From: an uncultured Angelakisella sp.
GTDB lineage: Bacteria > Bacillota > Clostridia > Oscillospirales > Ruminococcaceae
Assembly (NCBI GenBank): GCA_910585535.1
Contig: CAJUFK010000009.1
Location: 1-52,128 of the forward strand
DNA: 52,128 nt
Reading direction: 5' to 3'
Shown here: piece after piece, positions 46,354 through 52,128 of the stretch
Position numbering within the stretch: the stretch's first letter is position 1
Layout: the number at the start of each line of letters is the position of its first letter
Position numbers and translations under genes: made by a program
The notes under the pieces: generated by a model
What the model was told of the DNA's origin: nothing
What the model saw: the letters and a program-made list of their open reading frames with translations, nothing else
Databases searched by the model: none

Positions 46354-48289
46354 CCAAGCGGAGCGGCGGCAGGCGGAAACAGCAGCTAACCAGGCGGCCC
46401 GCCGGCTGATGAGGGCGATTTCCAGGGGGCTTGCGGGAATGCAGCCCCCGGAGAATCTGACCGTCACCGAATGGGCGGAGTGTAAGCGATACCTCTCCAC
46501 CGAGGCCAGCGCCGAACCGGGTCTGTGGCGCACCAACCGGACCCCCTATCTTCGGGCCATCATGGACGCTTTCACTGATCCGAAAATTCGCCATATCGTC
46601 TTTGTGGCCGCATCCCAGGTAGGAAAGACGGAGGTCCTCAACAACATCATCGGGTACATCATCGACCAGAACCCCGGCAGCATCCTCTTTGTCCACCCCA
46701 CCACGATTGATGCCAGAGAATTCTCCAAGCTGAGGATCGCACCGATGATTCGGGACAGCCCCGCCGTGCGCCGGAGGGTGGCCGCCCCCAAGAGTCGGGA
46801 CAGCGGGAACACTCTGCTCCAGAAGTCCTACCCCGGCGGCATCCTGACGCTGTGCGGCTCCAACGAGGCCCACGCCCTGGCCTCCAAGCCCATCCGCTAT
46901 GTGTTCGGGGACGAGCGGGACCGCTGGGCCGTCTCCGCCGGCACCGAAGGCGACCCCTGGGAACTGGCCATGGCCCGGCAGACCACCTTCTACAACGCCA
47001 AGGCGGTGGAGGTCAGCACCCCCACCATCCGGGGGAGCAGCAACATTGCCAAGAGCTTCGCTAAGGGCACTATGGAGCGGTGGAAATCCCAGTGTCCCCA
47101 CTGCGGTGAGTTCCACGAGATTCAGTGGAAGGACATCCGTTATGAGGCAGAAGAGACGGTAGTCAATCACGAACGCACCTACACGGTGCATGATGTGTTT
47201 TGGATCTGTCCCGGCTGCGCCTGTGTGTCTGATGAAGCCACCATGAAGAAGCAGCCCGCCAAGTGGGTGGCCGATAACCCCGCCGCCTACGCCAACGGCG
47301 TCCGCTCCTTCTGGTTGAACGCTTTCGTTTCTCCCTGGGCCAGTTGGGAGAGCATCTGCCTGAAGTACCAGAACGCCCTGGGGGATACCGGAAAGATGCA
47401 GGTGGTCTACAACACCTGCTTTGGGCAGCTCTGGGAGGACCGGGGCGACACCCAGGACCCGGATACACTTCTGGGGCGGCGGGATGTCTATGAGGCCGAG
47501 CTCCCGGAAGGGGTGCTGGTGCTCACCGCCGGGGTGGACACCCAGGACGACCGCATGGAATACGAGATCGTGGGCCACGGCCATTTCGGGGAGACCTGGG
47601 GCATCGAGAAAGGCGTCATCATGGGCCGCCCGGATGACCCCGCCACCTGGGACAGCCTGGACATGATGGTGTTCGACCGGGTCCTGCGCTTCAAGGATGG
47701 CCTGGGGCTGAAGGTCAGTATGTCCTTTGTTGACGAGGGCGGACATTTTACCGCAGAAGTCCGGCTATTTTGTCGACAGCGAATCAAAAAGAAGGTGTTC
47801 TGCGTCAAGGGCTTTTCCGGCCCGGATCGGCCCTTCACCAGCCCGCCCAAAAAGCAGAAGGTCATCATCAACAACCGCTATCTGGGAACGGTGTGGCAGT
47901 ACCAGTTGGGGGTGGACTCCGGCAAGCAGGTCATCATGGACAACCTCAAGGTGCAGGCTCCAGGGCCGAAATACTGCCACTTCCCTCTTCGGGACGATTA
48001 TGGCGCGATGTACTTCAACGGCCTGCTGTCGGAACACCTGGTGCCGGAGGGCAAGACCCGCCAGCGGTGGGTGTGGACGAAGATCCAGGGCCATGAACGC
48101 AATGAGCCCCTGGACTGCCGGAACTACGCCCTGGCGGCCTTCAAGGTGCTGCCGGTAGACTTGGACGCCCTGGACCGGCGGCTGAAGATCGCACGGGGCA
48201 AACGCCCCGCCGCAGAGGAAGCCCCCAGGCAGGCCCCTAAACGCCGGGGACCGGTCAAGGCCAAAGACACCGGATACGATGATTGGTAG
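46343..48289 (+). CDS. Large terminase subunit (GpA-like)
   Basis: 648 residues from ATG 46343 with GGAGGGG upstream. Matches lambda GpA-type terminases (PF05876): Walker A-like FVAASQVGKTEVLNNI, a later YVFGDERDRW in the Walker B position, a Cys4 cluster (SQCPHCGEF and ICPGCAC), and the nuclease half beginning LTAGVDTQDDRMEYEIVGHG. It cuts phage concatemers at cos and pumps DNA into the prohead with ATP. All parts are intact, so packaging genes look functional even though the helicase is broken. Confidence 0.93.
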   Translation: MMSNQAERRQAETAANQAARRLMRAISRGLAGMQPPENLTVTEWAECKRYLSTEASAEPGLWRTNRTPYLRAIMDAFTDPKIRHIVFVAASQVGKTEVLNNIIGYIIDQNPGSILFVHPTTIDAREFSKLRIAPMIRDSPAVRRRVAAPKSRDSGNTLLQKSYPGGILTLCGSNEAHALASKPIRYVFGDERDRWAVSAGTEGDPWELAMARQTTFYNAKAVEVSTPTIRGSSNIAKSFAKGTMERWKSQCPHCGEFHEIQWKDIRYEAEETVVNHERTYTVHDVFWICPGCACVSDEATMKKQPAKWVADNPAAYANGVRSFWLNAFVSPWASWESICLKYQNALGDTGKMQVVYNTCFGQLWEDRGDTQDPDTLLGRRDVYEAELPEGVLVLTAGVDTQDDRMEYEIVGHGHFGETWGIEKGVIMGRPDDPATWDSLDMMVFDRVLRFKDGLGLKVSMSFVDEGGHFTAEVRLFCRQRIKKKVFCVKGFSGPDRPFTSPPKKQKVIINNRYLGTVWQYQLGVDSGKQVIMDNLKVQAPGPKYCHFPLRDDYGAMYFNGLLSEHLVPEGKTRQRWVWTKIQGHERNEPLDCRNYALAAFKVLPVDLDALDRRLKIARGKRPAAEEAPRQAPKRRGPVKAKDTGYDDW

Positions 48290-48300
48290 GTGAAAGTAGC

Positions 48301-48561
48301 ATGGCAACAAACACAACTGAACTGAAAGCGCGGCTGGCGTTCTGGCGCAGCGCCCTGGATAAACTGCGGGAGGCTTACCTGGCCCTCCTGGACGGCGGCG
48401 TAAAGTCATACAAGATTGGCAACGAGGAGCTGACCCGGCTTGACCTGGTCTCCCTCCAGAAGCGCATCGATGAGGCAGAGAAAAAGGTGGACGAACTGGA
48501 GGCCCTGCTGGCAGGTGGCCACGCCCGGCGGGCCTTTGCGGTGACACCTATGGATTGGTAG
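48301..48561 (+). CDS. gpW/DUF6148-like head-tail joining protein
   Basis: 86 residues. A helical hairpin with the central YKIGNEELTRLDLVSLQKRI, the pattern of gpW and of the related DUF6148 phage proteins found between terminase and portal genes. It would close the DNA-filled head and connect it to the tail. The ribosome site is AGGTG. The assignment depends mainly on position and the short motif. Confidence 0.7.
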   Translation: MATNTTELKARLAFWRSALDKLREAYLALLDGGVKSYKIGNEELTRLDLVSLQKRIDEAEKKVDELEALLAGGHARRAFAVTPMDW

Positions 48562-48569
48562 GTGGCAGG

Positions 48570-50180
48570 ATGCATCAGGACAGACGAACCGGCCTTTACC
48601 TTCCGGACAGCGTCCGGCCACGGGCCAGCGGATACAGCGAAGCCGGAGCCAGCCGGATCCGGCGGGCACTGAAGGGTTTTGACGCCCACAGCGGCAGCCC
48701 CAACGAGGACATCAACTGGAACAACTACACCATGCGCCAGCGCGGCCGGATGCTTTACATGAGTTCCCCCCTGGCAACCTCTGCCATCAACACCAACCGC
48801 ACCAAGGCAGTGGGCATTGGTTTGACTTTGAAGCCGGCCATCAACCGAGAAACACTGGGTCTCACCCCGGAGGCGGCAAAGGAATGGCAGAAGAGAACTG
48901 AGGCGGAGTTCCGCCTTTGGGCCAGCCGCAAAGATGCCTGCGACGCCACCGGCATGAACAATTTCGATGCCATGCAGCAGTTGGCCTTGGTGTCCTGGCT
49001 GATGAGCGGGGATGTGTTCCCTCTGATCAAGCGCCGGCAACCCGACCGTGTCCGCCCTTATTCCCTTCGGATACATCTGGTGGAGGCGGACCGGGTGCGG
49101 ACGCCCATAGAGTATGGCGGCACAACCTATCCCAATATCACAAACGGGAAGAACCCGGACACCGGGAATCGCATTTTCGACGGGGTAGAGGTAGATGCCG
49201 GCGGTATGGTTGTTGCCTACTATGTGCATTCGACCTACCCTTGGGAGATTACCAGTACAGAGAGCAAGTGGGTGAGGGTGGAAGCCTATGGTCAAAAGAC
49301 CGGCCTCCCCAACATCCTCCACATCATGAGCAGCGAACGGCCCGACCAGTACCGGGGCGTCACCTACCTGGCCCAAGTGATGGAACCCCTGCTCCAGCTG
49401 CGCCGGTACACTGATTCTGCACTGATGATGGCCCTGGTGCAGTCTTTCTTCACCGCCTGGATTATCACCAAGTCCAACCCGGACGGCATTCCCTTCAACG
49501 AAACCGGAGACGGTATCGTTGGTGTCCCCGGCGGGAACCCGGCAGAGACTTCGCGGGGCGAGAATGAGTACGGCATGGGGGCCGGTACCGTCAATGTTGT
49601 GCCGGAAGGGGAGGATGTCAAGTTCGGTAACCCCACAATGCCAGTGGCCAGCTTTGACACCTTTGTCAAGACTTTCTGCAAGCTGGTGGGAGCCGGCCTG
49701 GGCACCCCCTACGATGTTCTGGTGAAGGAGTACAACTCCAGTTACTCTTCCGCCCGTGCGGCCCTTCTGGATGCCTGGGAGGAGTTCCGGATGCGGCGGA
49801 AGTGGTTTGTGGACGATTTCTGTCAGCCGGTCTATGAGATCTGGCTTTCCGAAGCCGTGGCCCGTGGGCGGATCTCCGCTCCGGGCTTTTTTGATGATCC
49901 GCTTATCCGTGCGGCCTGGTGTTCGGCGCAGTGGATCGGTCCCGTCCAAGGGAGCCTTGACCCGCTGAAGGAGGCCACCGCCGCCGTACTGAAAATCCAG
50001 CATGGCCTGAAAACACACGAGCAGGCCACTATGGAGGACTCCGGCGGTGACTGGGACGCTAATGTGGAGCAGCTGGGGGCGGAGAACGAAAGGCTCAAAG
50101 CGGCCGGAGGGGGTGCGTCCGTACAGGTGTCGGTCATTCCCGACGAAAAAGGCGATGATGAAGGAGGAGATTCACGGTGA
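48570..50180 (+). CDS. Lambda-type portal protein
   Basis: 536 residues from ATG 48570. It matches lambda portal B (PF05136): RGRMLYMSSPLATSAINTNR, a central MSGDVFPLIKRR with IHLVEADRVRTP, the ILHIMSSERPDQYRGVTYLA segment, and YNSSYSSARAALLDAWEEFR late. Twelve copies form the ring through which DNA enters and leaves the head. The C-terminal tail is acidic and disordered. Its end overlaps the protease start by 4 nt. Confidence 0.93.
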   Translation: MHQDRRTGLYLPDSVRPRASGYSEAGASRIRRALKGFDAHSGSPNEDINWNNYTMRQRGRMLYMSSPLATSAINTNRTKAVGIGLTLKPAINRETLGLTPEAAKEWQKRTEAEFRLWASRKDACDATGMNNFDAMQQLALVSWLMSGDVFPLIKRRQPDRVRPYSLRIHLVEADRVRTPIEYGGTTYPNITNGKNPDTGNRIFDGVEVDAGGMVVAYYVHSTYPWEITSTESKWVRVEAYGQKTGLPNILHIMSSERPDQYRGVTYLAQVMEPLLQLRRYTDSALMMALVQSFFTAWIITKSNPDGIPFNETGDGIVGVPGGNPAETSRGENEYGMGAGTVNVVPEGEDVKFGNPTMPVASFDTFVKTFCKLVGAGLGTPYDVLVKEYNSSYSSARAALLDAWEEFRMRRKWFVDDFCQPVYEIWLSEAVARGRISAPGFFDDPLIRAAWCSAQWIGPVQGSLDPLKEATAAVLKIQHGLKTHEQATMEDSGGDWDANVEQLGAENERLKAAGGGASVQVSVIPDEKGDDEGGDSR

Positions 50181-51487
50181 GTTTTTGGGCTGAGCTTTTT
50201 AGGCGTGGGCAAGCGCACGGCGTCCCCACTCCCCCCTGCCAGCCGGCAGTGCCCCAAGGCAAGCCCTACACCATGGCGATGGTGGACGGGGAAAGTGCGG
50301 AGATCACCATGTACGGGGAGATTGTGGAGGCCCAGCCGATGGACTGGTGGACCGGGGAACCCGTGCCGGGAGCATACATCATCCAGGATGAGTTTCTGAA
50401 GGACCTGGAGACAATCACCGGGGCCAAAACCCTGACCATCCGCATGAACAGCATCGGCGGCGACGCCGGCGTGTCCGTCCTGATCCACAACCGCCTGCGG
50501 GAGCTGGCGGCAAAGGGGACCAAGCTGAAATGCGTCGTGGACGGCGTAGCCATGTCCGGCGGCTCTCTCATCATGTGCGGATGCGACGAGGTAGAAGTGA
50601 ACCCCGCCAGCCTCATCATGATCCACAAGTGCTGGGGCTTTCTGTGCGGCGGCTACAATGCCGACGAGCTGAGGGAGTGCGCCACCCAATATGACGCATG
50701 GGACAAGGCCCAGGTGTCCATCTACAAGCGGAAGACCCGTCTGTCCGACACGGTGATTCTGAACATGATGGGCAAAACCACCTACATGACGGGAGCCGAA
50801 GCGGTGGAGAAAGGCTTCGCCGACAAGCTCCTGGAGGATGCGGAACCCTTGGACATCGCCGCCAGCGCCGACAAGCGCAGTCTGTTCGTGCGCGGCCGGG
50901 AGTTCCACCTTGCTCCGGGGATGTTCGCCCCGGACAGCATTCCGGTCAGAGCCGGGGTATCCACCCCGGATAAGACAAATACAGATCCGCCGGCGCAGGC
51001 CGACGGCGAAGGAGGAAAAACCATGGCAAAGAATCTTGAGGAGCTCCGGGTGGAAAACCCGGAACTGGCCGAGGCGCTGATGGCTGAGGCCAAGGCCGCC
51101 GTGTCTGCGTCTGCGGGTAGCGGGGCCCCTGCACCCCAGCCCGCCCCGGATGCTGTCAGTGCCGCTGTCCAGGCGGAGCAGAAACGCATCCAGGAAATCG
51201 ACGCAGTGGCGGCGTTGTATGATATGGACACCGTCCGGGAGGCGAAATATGGCGAGAACGCCTGTACCGCCCAGGAGATGACCTACCGCGCCGCACAGAA
51301 GGCCGTCCAGCAGGGCAGGAAACACCTGGCCGACCTGGAAGATGACGCCAAGGCGTCCGGCGCCCAGGAAGTTCCGGCAGCGGGAGACCCCGGCGACCCG
51401 CCGCCCAAGGAGACCCAGACGCCCGACCAGCGTATGGCCAGCGCCCGCGCAGAGGTCAAGGCTCTTTTCGGAAAGGAGGAGAAGTGA
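50177..51487 (+). CDS. ClpP-like prohead protease fused to scaffold
   Basis: 436 residues. Residues about 35-230 are a ClpP/S49-type serine protease: RMNSIGGDAGVSVLIHNRLR, the nucleophile Ser in VAMSGGSLIMCGC, and the His in LIMIHKCWGFLCGG. Residues about 283-436 are a helical, Ala/Glu-rich scaffold domain. As in lambda C, the protease matures the prohead and the scaffold helps assemble it. A second start with its own ribosome site lies at 51023, so the scaffold is also made alone. Confidence 0.9.
   Translation: MSFWAELFRRGQAHGVPTPPCQPAVPQGKPYTMAMVDGESAEITMYGEIVEAQPMDWWTGEPVPGAYIIQDEFLKDLETITGAKTLTIRMNSIGGDAGVSVLIHNRLRELAAKGTKLKCVVDGVAMSGGSLIMCGCDEVEVNPASLIMIHKCWGFLCGGYNADELRECATQYDAWDKAQVSIYKRKTRLSDTVILNMMGKTTYMTGAEAVEKGFADKLLEDAEPLDIAASADKRSLFVRGREFHLAPGMFAPDSIPVRAGVSTPDKTNTDPPAQADGEGGKTMAKNLEELRVENPELAEALMAEAKAAVSASAGSGAPAPQPAPDAVSAAVQAEQKRIQEIDAVAALYDMDTVREAKYGENACTAQEMTYRAAQKAVQQGRKHLADLEDDAKASGAQEVPAAGDPGDPPPKETQTPDQRMASARAEVKALFGKEEK
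51023..51487 (+). CDS. Nested scaffold protein (Nu3-like)
   Basis: 154 residues in the same frame as the protease gene, starting at ATG 51023, 7 nt after GGAGG (51011-51015). It begins MAKNLEELRVENPELAEALM and is an acidic helical protein, ending at the shared stop codon. This copies the lambda C/Nu3 arrangement, in which the free scaffold is made in excess over the protease fusion. Internal start use is inferred from the ribosome site. Confidence 0.7.
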   Translation: MAKNLEELRVENPELAEALMAEAKAAVSASAGSGAPAPQPAPDAVSAAVQAEQKRIQEIDAVAALYDMDTVREAKYGENACTAQEMTYRAAQKAVQQGRKHLADLEDDAKASGAQEVPAAGDPGDPPPKETQTPDQRMASARAEVKALFGKEEK

Positions 51488-51490
51488 TCC

Positions 51491-51907
51491 ATGGCAAAGG
51501 AACTGAGAACCAAGCTCGGCAGCATGGAGTATGACGGTCTGATTACCGGGCTCAACCCGCCCACTCGTGTGGAAGGCGGCGTCATCGCCAAACTGTCCAC
51601 TGCTACGGTCTACAAGCGGGGGACGCTCTTGGCAAAGTCTGCCAAGGACGGCCTGCTGCACATCCTGGGGGAGGACCCCCCTGCCCCCGCCTCCGGTGAG
51701 ACAGCAGATACCTACACCCCGGACTGCATCCTGTGCGATGATACCGAGGTGGGTACCGCTGATGATACCCCCGTGGATGTTTACGCTGCTGGCTGTTTCG
51801 ATCCGGAGAAGGTGACGGTGGCCGAGGGCTACACCATCACCCAGGCGGACAAGGACAAGCTTCGCAGCTACAGCATCGTCTTTAAGGCCGCAACGCCGGC
51901 CCCGTAA
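51491..51907 (+). CDS. Head decoration protein (lambda gpD family)
   Basis: 138 residues with AAAGGAGG before the ATG. Matches the HDPD/gpD family (PF02924): residues about 20-60 with VIAKLSTATVYKRGTLLAKS, and a central DCILCDDTEVG with VYAAGCFDPEKVTVAEGYTI. Trimers of such proteins clamp the expanded capsid. It lies between scaffold and major capsid genes as in lambda. Confidence 0.9.
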   Translation: MAKELRTKLGSMEYDGLITGLNPPTRVEGGVIAKLSTATVYKRGTLLAKSAKDGLLHILGEDPPAPASGETADTYTPDCILCDDTEVGTADDTPVDVYAAGCFDPEKVTVAEGYTITQADKDKLRSYSIVFKAATPAP

Positions 51908-51921
51908 AGGAGGAAAGAATT

Positions 51922-52128
51922 ATGCCTGCAACTTTGAATTTCTTTGACACCTACATCCTCATGGCGATCATGGAGGAGGTTGTGCCCAACACCTTCTTCT
52001 TTCGCGACCGCTACTTCCCCACTGGGGAGGGGGATGTCTTCGCCGCCGACAAGGTGCTTACCGAATACCGCAAGGGCGACCGGAAGATGGCGGCCTTCGT
52101 CTCCGAGCGCATCGGGGACATCCCCATG
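51922..52128 (+). CDS. Major capsid protein (lambda gpE family), start only
   Basis: 69 codons are visible from ATG 51922, with AAAGGAGGAAAG upstream; the window ends inside the gene. The start reads MPATLNFFDTYILMAIMEEV, then PNTFFFRDRYFPTGEGDVFA, typical of the gpE-type capsid proteins (PF03864). Hundreds of copies form the icosahedral head, and the decoration protein encoded upstream stabilises it. Confidence 0.88.
   Translation, partial: MPATLNFFDTYILMAIMEEVVPNTFFFRDRYFPTGEGDVFAADKVLTEYRKGDRKMAAFVSERIGDIPM

Larger units (their letters stand above)
20160..52128. mobile_element. Lambda-like prophage, left 32 kb
   Basis: Integrase beside an rpsI attachment site, a repressor switch, replication genes, a late regulator, terminase, portal, protease and capsid genes in normal phage order. 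At least two genes are broken (helicase, and a small early gene at 23393-23723), so replication ability is doubtful. The capsid gene is cut by the window end; tail, lysis and attR are not seen. Confidence 0.92.

Noticed and set aside
46223..47746. 507-codon antisense frame over the terminase
   Set aside because: Shadow of the large terminase gene; no motif and no ribosome site.
48375..51661. Two very long antisense frames (about 547 and 609 codons) over the portal and protease genes
   Set aside because: They mirror well-recognised phage genes on the + strand, have low-complexity His/Gly/Gln-rich products and no ribosome sites. They are a product of high GC and codon bias.
20160..52128. CRISPR arrays, tRNA genes and insertion sequences inside the prophage
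   Set aside because: No regular repeat-spacer pattern, no tRNA-like cloverleaf and no transposase with terminal repeats was seen by eye.

Overview
The window looks like chromosome from a spore-forming, high-GC, anaerobic Firmicute of the Oscillospiraceae/Ruminococcaceae type. The evidence is SpoIIP, a Spo0A-type effector domain, Gram-positive lipoprotein signals, strong AGGAGG ribosome binding sites, an AraM-type glycerol-1-phosphate dehydrogenase and a cobalamin riboswitch. Genus is not resolved. Bases 1 to about 20,160 are host DNA. From about 20,160 to the end is the left part of a lambda-like (siphovirus-type) prophage that carries on past the window.

Host part. It opens with the end of an unknown gene, a DUF4240-like protein, a HigB/RelE-type toxin with an Xre antitoxin, and a small ferredoxin. 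Next is a leftward ABC transporter operon of the ferric/sugar-phosphate type under a DeoR regulator. It is divergent from an L-ribulose-5-phosphate 4-epimerase-like aldolase and a glycerol-1-phosphate dehydrogenase, and together they suggest uptake and use of a phosphorylated sugar or polyol. A leftward block follows: a receiver-less Spo0A-like protein, SpoIIP and a small membrane protein. Then come an HtrA protease, a cobalamin riboswitch driving a three-gene B12-type ABC transporter, an autoregulated MerR protein, a transposase-derived protein that seems to start at ATC, and a LacX-like aldose epimerase.

Prophage. It is inserted in the 3' end of rpsI (ribosomal protein S9). The last 21 codons of rpsI and its terminator remain at the left edge, next to a tyrosine integrase. 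Then come a NYN-domain protein with a structured leader, a repressor/operator switch, and small early genes, one of them frameshifted. A SNF2 helicase follows, split by a 3.8-kb block (PcfK-like, PcfJ-like and DUF3102 genes) and also broken in its Walker A motif. After it are an SSB-like protein, a 900-residue primase-helicase and a probable iteron origin. Many small zinc-ribbon proteins come next, then HD, HAD and VRR-NUC proteins, an ArpU-like late regulator beside four 10-bp-phased repeats, a ParB-fused N-type DNA methyltransferase, a C5-cytosine methyltransferase, and an amidoligase paired with a gamma-glutamylcyclotransferase. The rightmost genes are the lambda-type packaging and head module: terminase subunits, joining protein, portal, ClpP-like protease with nested scaffold, decoration protein, and the start of the major capsid protein. 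Tail, lysis and the right attachment site lie outside.

Most interesting: the split helicase, the iteron region, the amidoligase/cyclotransferase pair, the receiver-less Spo0A effector, and the phased repeats after the late regulator.
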